From the NCBI GenBank assembly GCA_947478725.1, contig CANJWZ010000002.1, positions 62,001 to 126,000 on the forward strand: a DNA stretch of 64,000 nt, given 5' to 3'. Positions 7,578-17,964 of this stretch are shown piece by piece. The position numbers were made by a program, and so were the translations under genes. Source of the stretch: Comamonadaceae bacterium. GTDB taxonomy: Bacteria; Pseudomonadota; Gammaproteobacteria; Burkholderiales; Burkholderiaceae_C. The first letter of the stretch is position 1. Every line of letters begins with the position of its first letter. Below the pieces are notes generated by a model, which saw nothing but the letters and a program-made list of their open reading frames with translations, was not told where the DNA came from and made no database searches.

Positions 7578-8648
7578 ATGAAAATCGCAATCCTCCCAGG
7601 TGACGGCATCGGCACTGAAATCGTCGCTGAAGCGGTCAAGGTGTTGAAGGTTTTAGACCTGAAGTTTGAAACTGAGAGCGCGCTCGTCGGTGGTGCCGCT
7701 TACGAGGCTTTTGGTCATCCACTGCCTGACGCGACCTTGAAGCTTGCCAAAGAAGCGGATGCGGTGCTCTTCGGTGCCGTCGGCGACTGGAAATACGACA
7801 CGCTCGACCGCCCGCTGCGCCCGGAGCAGGCCATTTTGGGCCTGCGTAAAAACCTCGGCCTGTTTGCCAACTTTCGTCCGGCGATCTGCTACCCGCAGCT
7901 GGTTGATGCGTCGAGCTTGAAACGCGAATTGGTCAGCGGGCTGGATATTTTGATCATCCGCGAGCTGACCGGCGACATTTACTTTGGCCAGCCACGCGGC
8001 AGGCGTGTGGCGGTAGACGGGCACTTCCCCGGCAGCGAGGAAGCCTTTGACACCATGCGCTATTCGCGGCCCGAGATTGAGCGGATTGCGCATGTCGCTT
8101 TTCAGGCGGCACGCAAACGTGGCAAGCGCGTCACCAGCGTTGACAAAGCCAACGTTCTGGAGACCTTTCAGCTCTGGAAAGACGTGGTGACCGAGATTGG
8201 CCTGCAATACCCCGACGTGGCGCTGGACCACATGTACGTTGACAACGCGGCCATGCAACTCGTCAAGGCGCCTAAAAAATTCGATGTGGTGGTCACTGGC
8301 AACATGTTTGGCGACATCTTGTCTGACGCCGCGGCCATGCTGACCGGCTCGATCGGCATGCTGCCCTCAGCCAGTCTGAACGCCAAAAACCAGGGCCTGT
8401 ATGAGCCCAGCCACGGCAGTGCACCTGACATTGCAGGCAAAGGCGTGGCAAATCCACTGGCTACGATTTTGAGCGCTGCCATGATGCTGCGCTTTAGCCT
8501 GAACCAGAACGAGGCCGCCGCGCGGATTGAGAAGGCTGTAGACGCCGTGCTCAGCCAGGGCCTGCGCACCCCCGACATCTACAGCGAAGGCACAACCCGT
8601 GTCGGCACGCGAGAGATGGGTGACGCGGTGGTCAAGGCTCTGGGCTGA
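7578..8648 (+). CDS. leuB: 3-isopropylmalate dehydrogenase
   Basis: 356 residues. NAD-dependent oxidative decarboxylase of leucine biosynthesis, beta-decarboxylating dehydrogenase family. Motifs: [16 protein letters not shown] at the N-terminus, [31 protein letters not shown], and the Mg-binding DNAAMQLV and [23 protein letters not shown]. The ATG at 7578 has no strong Shine-Dalgarno sequence; the upstream leader is a dispersed element copy. asd follows in the same direction after about 120 bases. Confidence 0.97.
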   Translation: MKIAILPGDGIGTEIVAEAVKVLKVLDLKFETESALVGGAAYEAFGHPLPDATLKLAKEADAVLFGAVGDWKYDTLDRPLRPEQAILGLRKNLGLFANFRPAICYPQLVDASSLKRELVSGLDILIIRELTGDIYFGQPRGRRVAVDGHFPGSEEAFDTMRYSRPEIERIAHVAFQAARKRGKRVTSVDKANVLETFQLWKDVVTEIGLQYPDVALDHMYVDNAAMQLVKAPKKFDVVVTGNMFGDILSDAAAMLTGSIGMLPSASLNAKNQGLYEPSHGSAPDIAGKGVANPLATILSAAMMLRFSLNQNEAAARIEKAVDAVLSQGLRTPDIYSEGTTRVGTREMGDAVVKALG

Positions 8649-8723
8649 TTACAATACGGTCATGAACGCAATTAAAACGACAGGCACCAAAGGCTAGCAA
8701 GCCCGCCTCGTCGTGCCCGCTGG

Positions 8724-8748
8724 CTCGATGAGCCGGGTCAAAGAATCA
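8724..8748 (+). terminator. Possible hairpin between leuB and asd
   Basis: CCCGCTGGCTC-GAT-GAGCCGGG forms a GC-rich hairpin with a small bulge, with a short T-rich stretch (ATTTTTTGAT) about 10 bases later. It may attenuate transcription from leuB into asd. A 12-codon frame at 8662 (MNAIKTTGTKG) precedes it and is probably meaningless. Confidence 0.35.
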
Positions 8749-8770
8749 TTTTTTGATAAGGGCAACTCCA

Positions 8771-9910
8771 ATGAAAATCTCAGGAAACACGGTCGGCCTC
8801 GTCGGCTGGCGCGGCATGGTCGGCTCGGTGCTGATGGACCGCATGAGCGCGGAAAACGACTTCGCGCTGATCGAGCCGATGTTCTTTTCCACATCCAACG
8901 CAGGCGCAAAAGCCCCGGCACAGGCGAAGAACGAAACCACGCTGAAAGACGCGATGGACATTGCCGCATTGAAAAAGTGCGACATCATCATCACCGCGCA
9001 AGGCGGTGACTACACAGCCGAGGTTTACCCAAAGCTGCGCGCTGCAGGCTGGAATGGCCACTGGATTGACGCGGCGTCGACGCTGCGCATGAAGGACGAT
9101 GCGGTCATCATTCTGGACCCGGTGAACTTGCCCGTCATCAAAAACGCCCTGACCAAAGGTGGCAACAACTGGGTTGGCGGCAACTGCACCGTCAGCTGCA
9201 TGCTGATGGGTGTGGGCGCGCTGTACAAGGCCGGTTTGGTCGAGTGGATGACATCCATGACTTATCAGGCGGCATCGGGCGGCGGCGCACAACACATGCG
9301 CGAGTTGCTCACGCAATTTGGCACCTTGAACGGTGAAGTCAAAGCCCTGCTGGACGACCCGAAATCGGCGATTTTAGAAATCGACCGTCGCGTGCTTGCC
9401 AAGCAGCACAGCCTGTCAGCCATTGAGACCGCCAACTTTGGCGTGCCGCTGGGCGGCTCGCTGATTCCCTGGATTGACAAAGACTTGGGTGATGGTTCGA
9501 GCAAGGAAGAATGGAAAGCTGGCGCTGAGACCAACAAGATTCTGGGTCAAGGCGCGGGTTTTAGCGTGCCCGCCGTGCCGGTCGATGGCTTTTGTGTGCG
9601 TGTAGGCGCGATGCGCTGCCACAGCCAGGCCTTGACCTTCAAGCTGAAAAAAGACGTGCCGCTGGCCGACATAGAAGCCATGATTGCGGCAGACAATACT
9701 TGGGTCAAAGTGGTGCCCAACACGCGGGAAGCCACCACCCAAGACCTGACGCCCGTGGCCGTTACTGGCACCATGACGATCCCGGTGGGGCGTCTGCGCA
9801 AGCTGGCCATGGGGTCAGATTACCTGGGCGCATTTACCGTGGGAGACCAACTGCTGTGGGGCGCTGCGGAGCCATTGCGCCGCATGCTGCGCATCCTGCT
9901 GGAAGATTGA
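8771..9910 (+). CDS. asd: Aspartate-semialdehyde dehydrogenase
   Basis: 379 residues. Reduces aspartyl phosphate to aspartate semialdehyde, the branch point for lysine, diaminopimelate, threonine and methionine. The NADP-binding start [18 protein letters not shown] and the active-site cysteine in [15 protein letters not shown] are clear, and the length fits the gammaproteobacterial-type enzyme. ATG at 8771 is chosen over upstream ATA/ATG options because it begins the conserved Rossmann strand and follows GGCAACTCC. It stands between leuB and fimV, a common betaproteobacterial order. Confidence 0.97.
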   Translation: MKISGNTVGLVGWRGMVGSVLMDRMSAENDFALIEPMFFSTSNAGAKAPAQAKNETTLKDAMDIAALKKCDIIITAQGGDYTAEVYPKLRAAGWNGHWIDAASTLRMKDDAVIILDPVNLPVIKNALTKGGNNWVGGNCTVSCMLMGVGALYKAGLVEWMTSMTYQAASGGGAQHMRELLTQFGTLNGEVKALLDDPKSAILEIDRRVLAKQHSLSAIETANFGVPLGGSLIPWIDKDLGDGSSKEEWKAGAETNKILGQGAGFSVPAVPVDGFCVRVGAMRCHSQALTFKLKKDVPLADIEAMIAADNTWVKVVPNTREATTQDLTPVAVTGTMTIPVGRLRKLAMGSDYLGAFTVGDQLLWGAAEPLRRMLRILLED

Positions 9911-10228
9911 TGCTGGAACGACGAGGTCGGGGTCACCTTAAACGACACCGGGATGCCCTTGAGAAAATCGGGCCGTTTGGTGACCGATGACATGAATGCA
10001 CCGACAAAGATCAAAACGCAAGCAATTGTTACCTAACGTTGCCAATAGACAACAACTAAAGCATATGGGACCTCGCAGGCAGGGTCGGTCAAAACTTAAG
10101 TGGAGTCTAAGCTTGTCAGCCTAACACCCTGATGTTAAATTCATTTTTCGAAAATTCGCATTAAGGTTTTTGTGCGCTCAAGTAAAATAAAGTTACACGC
10201 AAATCGGGCACTCGGGGCTCAAAATTCC
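9911..10228. other. asd-fimV intergenic region
   Basis: 318 bases. The first ~100 bases read on the minus strand as an open, protein-like stretch (FVGAFMSSVTKRPDFLKG...) that continues antisense into asd; I do not recognise it and do not call a gene. The rest becomes AT-richer towards fimV and presumably holds the fimV promoter (an AAGTAAAATAAAGTT stretch about 40 bases upstream of the start), but no clear -35/-10 pair was found. Confidence 0.4.
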
Positions 10229-12823
10229 ATGACACACCGCTCAAGCTGGAGCCTGGCTGCCTTGGGCAGCGCGATGGCGCTGCTCGGCGGCCTTTCCATC
10301 AACCCGGCGCATGCCCTGGGGCTGGGTCGCATCACGGTCCAGTCAGCTCTGGGTGAGGCGCTGAGAGCTGAAATTGAGGTGCCTGACATCAGCGCTGACG
10401 AAGCCTCCAGCCTGCGCGTGGGCGTCGCCACAGCGGCTACCTTCAAGGCTGCTGGACTCGACTACAGCGCCGCCGTGGCGGGCATTCAGATCATTCTGCA
10501 AAAGCGTGCTGACGGGCGGTCCTTCCTCAGCCTGAGCAGCTCCCGGCCAGTCACAGAGCCCTTTGTAGACCTCATTCTTGAGGCAAGCTGGTCGTCGGGC
10601 CGTGTGGTGCGTGACTACACCATGCTGTTTGACCCACCCAATCTGCGGCAGGCGCCGGCATCGGCCGCTGTTGCGCCCACTGCGCCCATCATGTCGCCGC
10701 CCAGCGCACTCGCTGACGCCACGGCACCGCCACCTGTGACACCCATCGCGCAGCCCGCACTCCGCGCGGCCGCGCCAGCACCAAGATCGACGCCAGCCAC
10801 ACCTGCGCCCATAGCCGGGAAGCAGCTCACGGAGGTCAGGGTCAAGGCAGGCGATACCGCGGGCAAGATTGCCGGGCAAAACAAACTCCCAAGTATTTCT
10901 CTTGACCAGATGCTGGTGGCGCTGCTCAAGAGCAACCCGGACGCCTTCATCGGTGGCAACGTCAACCGGCTGAAATCAGGCGTCGTGTTAGACATACCGT
11001 CCGCTGAAGAAGCAGCCGCAATGTCTCGTTCCGAGGCCTCCCGAACCATCGTTGCGCAGTCCAAAGACTTCAACAACTTCAGGCAAAAGTTGGCCGGCGG
11101 CGTGCCAGCTGCGCAGGTTGAAAGCGCCAACCGCCAGTCAGCTGGCAAGGTTCAGGCCAAAGTAGAAGACCGCGCTCCGGCGGCGGCAGTGTCCGACAAA
11201 TTGACGCTGTCAAAAGGTGCTGTGCAGGGCAAGGCTGCCGCTGAAGACAAGATAACCACAGACAAGCAAGCCAAAGACGCGTCCGACCGTGTGGCTGAAC
11301 TGGCCAAGAACATCGGCGACCTGAACAAAATAGCGGGCCTGACGCCTGCGGCACCTGGCGCAGTTGCATCAGCCGCTGCAAATCCTCCTGGTTTGACCGT
11401 GCCGGTAGCACCCGCACTGTCCGTTCCAGCCGTTGCGGCCCCGCTGGCCGTTGCCAGCAGCCCCGTGGCAAGCAGCACAGTGGCGGCAGCGACCGCATCC
11501 GCTTCATCACCGGCGCCCGCGGCCTCTGGCACATCAGCCGCACCGACGACTGCCGCACCCTCCGGTGCCTCCAGCACCCCGGTCGCCGTTAAAAAGCCCG
11601 TTGTAGCCGCGCCACCACCCCCTGAACACAGCCTGATTGATGAACTGACCGACAACCCGCTGGTCTTGCCCGGCCTGGGTGCGCTCTTGGCGCTGCTGGC
11701 CGGTTTTGGCTTTTACCGCGTCAAAAAGCGCAGCGACGAAGCCGCTGTTGAAAACTCTTTTCTGGAAAGCCGCCTGCAACCTGACTCTTTTTTTGGTGCC
11801 AGCGGTGGTCAGCGCATCGACACCAACGAAGATGGCAAGGCGGCCGACTCATCGATGGTGTATCCACCCAACCAGCTGGATGCAGCGGGCGATGTTGACC
11901 CGGTCGCAGAAGCCGATGTCTACCTGGCCTACGGCCGCGATTTGCAGGCCGAGGAGATCCTGAAGGAAGCCTTGCGCACCAACCCCTCGCGTGTCGCCGT
12001 TCATGTCAAGCTGATAGAAATTTACGCCAAACGGCGAGACCTGAAAGCCTTTGAAATCATTGCTGCGCAGGCGTTGACCATCACGAACGGCAATGGTCCG
12101 CAGTGGGCTTACATCTGCGAGATGGGCCACGACCTGGACCCCAGCAATCCGATGTACCAGCCCGCTGGCCAGCCGCAAAAGAGCGAACGGGTAGCGGCTG
12201 CCATGATGCCGTTAGCAGCCACATCTTTTGCTGCAGACACCACACCGCAGATGATGGTTGCGTCGCCAGGCTTTGCTGATTCGGCGGTTGACTTTGACCT
12301 GGACCTGGACTTTGCAGTCGATGATGGACCTGGCTCGGTGGCACCATCTGTCAGACCACCCGCACCGGTTGATGCACCCGAGCCAACAGTTTTCGCGGGA
12401 GTGGCTGAAGATACGATTTTCGAAGATCTGGAGATGGATTTCACAGAAGATCAACCAGTGTCTGTAGCGCCACCGCCCAGCGGTCACAGATCGAGTTTCA
12501 GTGCTGATCCGCTAACCGCCGCCAGCAAACCCGTGGCCTGGGCTCCAGCAGCGCCTGACAATGGCATGCTGGAGTTCGACATGGGGTCCCTGTCGCTCGA
12601 CCTGAATCCACCTGCCACACAAAGCCCAACAATTGCCACCGCAGCGCCTGCGCCTGTGTCGCTGCCTGCCGAAAGCCCGCTAGAAACCAAATTTGCGCTG
12701 GCCGAAGAATTTCGTGCTCTTGGCGACGCCGATGGTGCCCGTTCACTGGCCAGTGAAGTCGTAGCCGAGGCACAGGGCAGCCTGAAAACCAGAGCACAAG
12801 CGTTTCTGAACGCCTTGTCATGA
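10229..12823 (+). CDS. fimV: FimV-type pilus assembly/polar hub protein
   Basis: About 864 residues. A signal peptide ending NPAHALGLG is followed by the FimV N-terminal domain (ITVQSALGEALRAEIEV, DYTMLFDPP), a LysM-like segment near residues 205-280 (VKAGDTAGKIA, LDQMLVALLKSNPDAFIGGNVNRLKSG), a long Ala/Pro-rich linker, one membrane segment near residue 490 (LPGLGALLALLAGFGFYRVKK) and a cytoplasmic acidic region. That region contains TPR-like sequence (VDPVAEADVYLAYGRDLQAEEILKEAL) and the C-terminal FimV motif near the end (LAEEFRALGDADGARSLASEVV). The family organises type IV pili and polar signalling. ATG at 10229 is preferred to GTG at 10172 because it starts the signal peptide. Confidence 0.93.
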   Translation: MTHRSSWSLAALGSAMALLGGLSINPAHALGLGRITVQSALGEALRAEIEVPDISADEASSLRVGVATAATFKAAGLDYSAAVAGIQIILQKRADGRSFLSLSSSRPVTEPFVDLILEASWSSGRVVRDYTMLFDPPNLRQAPASAAVAPTAPIMSPPSALADATAPPPVTPIAQPALRAAAPAPRSTPATPAPIAGKQLTEVRVKAGDTAGKIAGQNKLPSISLDQMLVALLKSNPDAFIGGNVNRLKSGVVLDIPSAEEAAAMSRSEASRTIVAQSKDFNNFRQKLAGGVPAAQVESANRQSAGKVQAKVEDRAPAAAVSDKLTLSKGAVQGKAAAEDKITTDKQAKDASDRVAELAKNIGDLNKIAGLTPAAPGAVASAAANPPGLTVPVAPALSVPAVAAPLAVASSPVASSTVAAATASASSPAPAASGTSAAPTTAAPSGASSTPVAVKKPVVAAPPPPEHSLIDELTDNPLVLPGLGALLALLAGFGFYRVKKRSDEAAVENSFLESRLQPDSFFGASGGQRIDTNEDGKAADSSMVYPPNQLDAAGDVDPVAEADVYLAYGRDLQAEEILKEALRTNPSRVAVHVKLIEIYAKRRDLKAFEIIAAQALTITNGNGPQWAYICEMGHDLDPSNPMYQPAGQPQKSERVAAAMMPLAATSFAADTTPQMMVASPGFADSAVDFDLDLDFAVDDGPGSVAPSVRPPAPVDAPEPTVFAGVAEDTIFEDLEMDFTEDQPVSVAPPPSGHRSSFSADPLTAASKPVAWAPAAPDNGMLEFDMGSLSLDLNPPATQSPTIATAAPAPVSLPAESPLETKFALAEEFRALGDADGARSLASEVVAEAQGSLKTRAQAFLNALS

Positions 12824-12847
12824 GCGGCCTTTGAGGCTGGTTTAGCT

Positions 12848-13636
12848 TTGAGGCTGGCTCTAGGCATCAGTTACAACGGCAATGCTTATGAGGGCTGGCA
12901 AAGCCAGCTCTCGGGCAACACCGTGCAGGACAAACTGGAAGGCGCGCTGGCCAAATTTGCCGCTCAGCCCATCCGCGTCAATTGCGCTGGACGCACCGAC
13001 GCGGGCGTGCACGGCCTGATGCAAGTCGTGCATTTTGATACCCCACTTGAACGCGAAACAGGCTCCTGGGTGCGCGGCACCAACGCGTTTTTACCCACAG
13101 ACATCGCCGTGCAGTGGGCGCGTGTGATGCCTGATGAATTTCACTCACGCGGCAGTGCGATTGCCCGGCGCTATGCGTACGTGGTGCTCGAATCGCCGGT
13201 GCGGCCAAGCGTAGAGGCGGGCCGCGTTGGTTGGGTTTATCGCACGCTGGACGGTGAAAAAATGCGGCAGGCAGCAAGCTATTTGCTGGGCGAACACGAC
13301 TTCAGTTCATTTCGAGCGGCGCAGTGCCAGGCCAAATCGCCCATCAAAAATATCCAAAAAATCGACATCACACAGCGGCAAGGCTCGCCGTACTGGCGCT
13401 TTGAATTTCAAGCCAACGCCTTTTTACACCACATGATTCGCAACATCATGGGCTGCCTGGTGGCGGTAGGCCAGGGCTTTCGCGAGCCTGACTGGATGGC
13501 CGACGTGATGGCGGCCAAAAGGCGTGACGCCGCAGCGCCCACCTTTTCGCCAGATGGTCTGTACTTTTTGGGACCAGTTTATGAAGAAAGGTACAGCCTG
13601 CCCACCAGATCCGCGTCTTATGATTGGCTGCCATGA
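12848..13636 (+). CDS. truA: tRNA pseudouridine(38-40) synthase
   Basis: 262 residues. The catalytic aspartate is Asp51 in CAGRTDAGVHG; RRYAYVV, HDFSSFRAAQCQAKSP and FLHHMIRNIMGCLV are further TruA signatures. The start must be the TTG at 12848: the same frame contains the fimV stop 27 bases upstream and no ATG or GTG in between. The sequence TTTGAGGCTGG occurs twice, at the TTG and 17 bases before it, suggesting a small duplication at the gene start. The stop overlaps trpF by ATGA. Confidence 0.96.
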   Translation: MRLALGISYNGNAYEGWQSQLSGNTVQDKLEGALAKFAAQPIRVNCAGRTDAGVHGLMQVVHFDTPLERETGSWVRGTNAFLPTDIAVQWARVMPDEFHSRGSAIARRYAYVVLESPVRPSVEAGRVGWVYRTLDGEKMRQAASYLLGEHDFSSFRAAQCQAKSPIKNIQKIDITQRQGSPYWRFEFQANAFLHHMIRNIMGCLVAVGQGFREPDWMADVMAAKRRDAAAPTFSPDGLYFLGPVYEERYSLPTRSASYDWLP

Positions 13637-14358
13637 ATCAAGCCAGAACCCGAATCAAAATCTGCGGCCTGACCCGCGAACAGGACGTTGATGCAGCTGT
13701 AGCCGCAGGGGTCGACGCGATTGGCTTTGTGCTGTTTGCGCCTAGCGCCCGTTACGTCAGCCCGGCACGAGCGGCTGAGCTGGCAGCCAGGCTGCCGCCG
13801 TTCGTGACGCCCGTGCTGCTTTTCGTCAACGCTTCCGCTACTGAAATAATAGCTACTTGCCAAGGTATTTCGGGGGCTTTAGTGCAATTTCATGGTGATG
13901 AAGCGCCCGATGAGTGCCTGCACATAGCCCAAAAGAACGCCCGGCCGTTCATCAAAGCGGCGCGTATCCCGCTGAATCAAGAAACCCCAAACGCACGACT
14001 CAATTTCGATCTCGTAAAATACGCCGACGACTTCAAATCAGCCCAAGCCATTCTTTTAGACGCACATGTCGAAGGTTTTGGCGGCGGCGGAAAAACATTC
14101 AATTGGTCACTCCTTCCTCCAAGCGTCAATGCTCACCTCGTTTTGTCTGGTGGACTCACACCTGCAAACGTGGGCGACGGCATATTGCAAGTCCGGCCAC
14201 GCGGTAAAACGCTGGCTGTCGATGTGAGCTCGGGCGTCGAGATTTCCAAGGGAATCAAAAGCCCCGAGCTGATCAGTCAATTTGTTGCAGCCGTTCGCGC
14301 TGCAGACCACCAACTTGCAGAGAAAGCCTTCAATCATGTACGAGTACCAACAACCTGA
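13633..14358 (+). CDS. trpF: Phosphoribosylanthranilate isomerase
   Basis: 241 residues, (beta/alpha)8 barrel enzyme of tryptophan synthesis. Motifs: [16 protein letters not shown] at the N-terminus with the catalytic Cys, [38 protein letters not shown] and VDVSSGVE with the phosphate-binding region. The ATG overlaps the truA stop (ATGA). The 3' end overlaps trpB by 23 bases, so the three genes are coupled. Codons for residues about 69-84 ([16 protein letters not shown]) are an in-frame copy of the dispersed element, with AT-rich codons unlike the flanks. Confidence 0.96.
   Translation: MNQARTRIKICGLTREQDVDAAVAAGVDAIGFVLFAPSARYVSPARAAELAARLPPFVTPVLLFVNASATEIIATCQGISGALVQFHGDEAPDECLHIAQKNARPFIKAARIPLNQETPNARLNFDLVKYADDFKSAQAILLDAHVEGFGGGGKTFNWSLLPPSVNAHLVLSGGLTPANVGDGILQVRPRGKTLAVDVSSGVEISKGIKSPELISQFVAAVRAADHQLAEKAFNHVRVPTT
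13837..13882 (+). repeat. Dispersed element, copy D, in frame within trpF
   Basis: GCTACTGAAATAATAGCTAC, then TTGCCAAGGTATTTCGGGGG and CTTTAG align throughout with the family consensus (GCTACTATTTTAATAGCTGC, TTGCGC..ATATT.ATTGGG, CTAGAG). It is read sense as [13 protein letters not shown], the same phase as copy J in fabD. Confidence 0.8.
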
Positions 14359-15640
14359 CCTCAAAGGTCACTTCGGCATTTATGGCGGCAGTTTTGTATC
14401 AGAAACGCTGACCCACGCCCTGACCGAGCTCAAAGAAGCCTACGCAAAGTACCAACATGAGCCTGAATTTTTAAAAGAATTCCACGACGAACTGGCGCAC
14501 TTTGTCGGTCGCCCATCGCCGATTTACCATGCCGCCCGCACCAGCCGCGAACAGGGTGGCGCGCAAATTTACTTCAAGCGCGAAGACCTGAACCACACCG
14601 GCGCGCACAAAATCAACAACACCATTGGCCAGGCCATGCTGGCCAAGCGCATGGGCAAACCCCGCGTGATTGCCGAAACCGGCGCGGGCCAGCACGGCGT
14701 GGCCACCGCCACCATTTGCGCACGCTATGGGCTCGAATGCGTGGTCTACATGGGCAGTGAAGACGTCAAGCGCCAAAGCCCCAATGTGTACCGCATGAAG
14801 CTGCTGGGCGCGACGGTCGTGCCGGTAGAGTCGGGCAGCAAAACGTTGAAGGACGCGCTGAACGAAGCCATGCGCGACTGGGTCGCCAACGTTGACAACA
14901 CCTTCTACATCATCGGCACTGTGGCCGGGCCGCACCCCTACCCGATGATGGTACGAGACTTTCAAAGCGTGATTGGCAACGAATGCATTGCGCAGATGCC
15001 CGACATGCTCGCGTCACTCTCCAATCACGTGACAGGCGGCAAACAACCCGATGCGGTGATCGCCTGCGTCGGCGGTGGCAGCAACGCGATGGGTATTTTT
15101 CACCCTTACATTGCCTACGAAAATACCCGCCTGATTGGCGTTGAGGCCGCTGGCGAAGGCATGGACAGCGGCAAACATTCCGCCTCATTGCAGCGCGGCC
15201 TGCCCGGCGTGCTGCACGGCAACCGCACCTACGTGCTTCAAGACGACGACGGCCAGGTCACTGAAACCCACAGCATCAGCGCCGGCCTGGACTACCCCGG
15301 CGTTGGCCCCGAACATGCATTTTTGAAAGACATTGGCCGCGCTGAATACGTCGGTATCACCGACAAGGAAGCACTCGACGCCTTTCATTACACCTGCCGC
15401 ACCGAAGGCATCATCCCGGCGCTTGAATCTGCACACGCCGTGGCCTATGCCATGAAACTGGCTAAAACCATGCGCGCAGACCAGTCGATTCTTGTCAACA
15501 TGTCGGGCCGGGGCGACAAAGACATCGGCACCGTGGCTGACTTGAGCAACGCCGATTTCTATTGCCGCCCAAGCTGCAAAGGCCAGTCGGTCAAAGGCGG
15601 CGAGCAGGCGCAAAGCCAAGTCATTGAGTTTGCGAAATGA
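14336..15640 (+). CDS. trpB: Tryptophan synthase beta chain
   Basis: 434 residues. PLP enzyme joining indole and serine. Motifs: [14 protein letters not shown], the PLP lysine in [15 protein letters not shown], the gating/substrate region [11 protein letters not shown] and the phosphate-binding [12 protein letters not shown]. The C-terminus is about 30 residues longer than E. coli TrpB ([12 protein letters not shown]...). ATG at 14336 lies inside the end of trpF, and the stop overlaps the trpA start as ATGA. Channels indole from TrpA in an alpha2beta2 complex. Confidence 0.97.
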   Translation: MYEYQQPDLKGHFGIYGGSFVSETLTHALTELKEAYAKYQHEPEFLKEFHDELAHFVGRPSPIYHAARTSREQGGAQIYFKREDLNHTGAHKINNTIGQAMLAKRMGKPRVIAETGAGQHGVATATICARYGLECVVYMGSEDVKRQSPNVYRMKLLGATVVPVESGSKTLKDALNEAMRDWVANVDNTFYIIGTVAGPHPYPMMVRDFQSVIGNECIAQMPDMLASLSNHVTGGKQPDAVIACVGGGSNAMGIFHPYIAYENTRLIGVEAAGEGMDSGKHSASLQRGLPGVLHGNRTYVLQDDDGQVTETHSISAGLDYPGVGPEHAFLKDIGRAEYVGITDKEALDAFHYTCRTEGIIPALESAHAVAYAMKLAKTMRADQSILVNMSGRGDKDIGTVADLSNADFYCRPSCKGQSVKGGEQAQSQVIEFAK

Positions 15641-16458
15641 ACGGCAACATGACCCGCATTCAAACCACCCTCTCAAAGCTCAAAGCGCAAAACAAAACCG
15701 CGCTGATCCCGTACGTGATGGCTGGCTTTCCGTATGCCGACGTCACCCCCGAACTGATGCACGGCATGGTCAGCGCCGGGGCGGATGTGATTGAACTTGG
15801 CGTCCCCTTCTCAGACCCCAGCGCCGACGGCCCGGTGATTCAAAAAGCCGGTGAAAAAGCACTGGCCCTCGGCATTGGCCTGGCCAAGGTTTTGGACATG
15901 GTCACCGACTTCAGAACGCAAGACAACACCACGCCGGTCGTGCTGATGGGCTACGCCAATCCGGTCGAGCGTTACGAGATCAAAAACGGCGCGGGCAGTT
16001 TTATCAAACACGCATCAGAAGCAGGCGTCGACGGCATGCTGATCGTCGACTACCCGCCCGAAGAATGCGAAGCCTTTGCTGCCAGCCTGCGCGCCCACAG
16101 CATGGACCTGATCTTCTTGCTGGCCCCCACCAGTACAGACGAGCGCATGGCCCAGGTCGCCCGCGTGGCCAGCGGCTACGTGTACTACGTCTCGCTCAAA
16201 GGCGTCACCGGCGCAGGCAACCTGGACACAGGCGCGGTCGAGGCCATGTTGCCCCGTATCCGTCAGCACGTCAGCATTCCGGTCGGCGTAGGCTTTGGCA
16301 TCCGCGACGCGGCAACGGCCAAGGTGGTGGGACAGGTTGCTGATGCGGTCGTGATAGGCAGCAAGATCATTCAGTTGATTGAAAACGCACCGAGGGGCAA
16401 GGTCGCTGGCGTGGCGCACGACTTCCTGGCGGAGATTCGGGTGGCGCTGGATTCTTGA
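15637..16458 (+). CDS. trpA: Tryptophan synthase alpha chain
   Basis: 273 residues, TIM barrel. Cleaves indole-3-glycerol phosphate to indole. Catalytic Glu and Asp are visible in [20 protein letters not shown] and [19 protein letters not shown] and the phosphate-binding [12 protein letters not shown] are intact. The start overlaps trpB (ATGA); an ATG 12 bases further in (MTRIQTTL) is an alternative. It ends the trpFBA run; a dispersed element copy follows. Confidence 0.97.
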   Translation: MNGNMTRIQTTLSKLKAQNKTALIPYVMAGFPYADVTPELMHGMVSAGADVIELGVPFSDPSADGPVIQKAGEKALALGIGLAKVLDMVTDFRTQDNTTPVVLMGYANPVERYEIKNGAGSFIKHASEAGVDGMLIVDYPPEECEAFAASLRAHSMDLIFLLAPTSTDERMAQVARVASGYVYYVSLKGVTGAGNLDTGAVEAMLPRIRQHVSIPVGVGFGIRDAATAKVVGQVADAVVIGSKIIQLIENAPRGKVAGVAHDFLAEIRVALDS

Positions 16459-16504
16459 GGATGCATCCGAAAATCTGAATTTCTGGAACTCTACGCTATT
16501 TCAT

Positions 16505-16570
16505 CGCTACGATTTATAGAGCTGCTTTCCCACGTATTTGCTAGGCTGTAGGCCTAAAAGGCGCCTGAAG
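16505..16570 (+). repeat. Dispersed element, copy E, after trpA
   Basis: GCTACGATTTATAGAGCTGC, then TTTCCCACGTATTTGCTAGG and CTGTAGGCCTAAAAGGCGCC. The GGCTGTAGGCC part matches the element's second half well. It lies between convergent trpA and the small gene at 16594. Confidence 0.75.
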
Positions 16571-16593
16571 TCGGGTTAAAAGAGCTTTTGAAT

Positions 16594-16803
16594 CTATTTT
16601 TTCTGCCGCGCTTCACGCACCGTGGTGCTCTTGTGCTTTTCCGCGTAAGCCTTCTTGACGTACTGGCCGCTCTTTGCACTGCGGTAATCGCCCTTTGATG
16701 CGTTTGAAGACGTCGAATCTTTACCGCCAGCTAAAGCAGTTCCGCCCACCATCGCAAGCGCCATTGCCGCCAGAATTGTTAACAGTCGTTTCTTAAACAT
16801 CAC
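16594..16803 (-). CDS. Small exported lysine-rich protein, unknown function
   Basis: 69 residues. A signal peptide (MFKKRLLTILAAMALAMVGG.TALA) is followed by a short, strongly basic and Ser/Thr-rich mature part (about 43 residues: DSTSSNASKGDYRSAKSGQY, then VKKAYAEKHKSTTVREARQKK in part). No cysteines and no recognised domain. It is read against trpA and away from accD. The start may be the ATG at 16803 or the adjacent ATG at 16800. I believe it is real because of the clean signal sequence; the function is not known to me. Confidence 0.6.
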   Translation of the reverse strand: MMFKKRLLTILAAMALAMVGGTALAGGKDSTSSNASKGDYRSAKSGQYVKKAYAEKHKSTTVREARQKK

Positions 16804-17082
16804 TTTGCTCCAAGTACGTTAAAAATTTGCTCCAACCAATTATTCCAATCCAGCGAAAGGGCTGGGAAGTCGTTCAAGCGCCTCATTTGTGCACTGAACA
16901 GCGATGCCTTTTAATGATACTACTGGCAGGGTCATTCAAAATGCATGCCACGACACGCCCAATCGCTTCGGTTGATGCCGCACGCACAGCGTCATAATGA
17001 CCAATCGATAACCGTTAGGCGCGACTGAGCATCGCGCTTGCACACATCAACGTTTTACCGCAATCCATTCAAGGACAAACCT

Positions 17083-17955
17083 ATGTCTTGGCTAGAAAAA
17101 CTTCTCCCTCCCAAAATCACACCGACCGACCCGACCGAGCGCCGCAGTGTGCCCGAGGGGCTGTGGATCAAATGTCCGAGTTGTGACGCGGTACTGTACA
17201 AAACCGATCTGGAAAAAAACCACAATGTCTGCCCGCAGTGCAGCCATCATCACCGGATTGGGGCGCGGGCCCGGCTGGATGCCTTTTTAGACCCGGAAGG
17301 CCGCTATGAGCTGGGACAAGAAGTCATCCCGGTTGACCCGTTGAAGTTCAAAGACAGCCGCAAGTACCCAGAGCGGCTCAAAGATGCGCTGGAGACCACA
17401 GGCGAGACGGACGCGCTGATTGTGATGGGCGGGGCAGTGCACAGCATTGGCGTGGTCGCAGCCTGCTTTGAGTTTGACTTTATGGGCGGTAGCATGGGCA
17501 GTGTGGTCGGTGAGCGCTTTGTGCGCGGTGTGCATACGGCGATTGAGCAGAAAGTACCGTTTATCTGCTTTACCGCCACGGGTGGCGCACGCATGCAAGA
17601 AGGCCTGCTGAGCCTGATGCAAATGGCCAAAACCAATGCGTCACTGACCCGGCTGGCCAAAAAAGGCTTGCCCTACATCAGTGTGCTGACCGACCCGACC
17701 ATGGGCGGCGTGTCGGCTGGCTTTGCGTTTTTGGGTGATGTGGTGATTGCCGAACCGAAGGCGCTGATTGGCTTTGCAGGGCCAAGGGTGATTGAATCGA
17801 CCGTGCGGGTGACTTTGCCTGAGGGCTTTCAGCGCGCCGAGTTTTTGCAGACCAAGGGCGCGATTGACTTTATCTGTGACCGCCGCGAGCTGCGCAAAAC
17901 CATTGCGTCAACGCTGGCCATGCTGCAAAAGCAGCCTGCCGATGCGGTGATTTAA
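17083..17955 (+). CDS. accD: Acetyl-CoA carboxylase carboxyltransferase, beta subunit
   Basis: 290 residues. With AccA it transfers the carboxyl group from biotin to acetyl-CoA, the first step of fatty-acid synthesis. The N-terminal four-cysteine zinc ribbon is complete ([15 protein letters not shown] and [13 protein letters not shown]). Crotonase-fold motifs [23 protein letters not shown] and [18 protein letters not shown] follow. ATG at 17083 starts [11 protein letters not shown], the usual AccD start. The trp-accD proximity is typical; folC, the common next gene, is absent. Confidence 0.97.
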   Translation: MSWLEKLLPPKITPTDPTERRSVPEGLWIKCPSCDAVLYKTDLEKNHNVCPQCSHHHRIGARARLDAFLDPEGRYELGQEVIPVDPLKFKDSRKYPERLKDALETTGETDALIVMGGAVHSIGVVAACFEFDFMGGSMGSVVGERFVRGVHTAIEQKVPFICFTATGGARMQEGLLSLMQMAKTNASLTRLAKKGLPYISVLTDPTMGGVSAGFAFLGDVVIAEPKALIGFAGPRVIESTVRVTLPEGFQRAEFLQTKGAIDFICDRRELRKTIASTLAMLQKQPADAVI

Positions 17956-17964
17956 CCAAGATGG

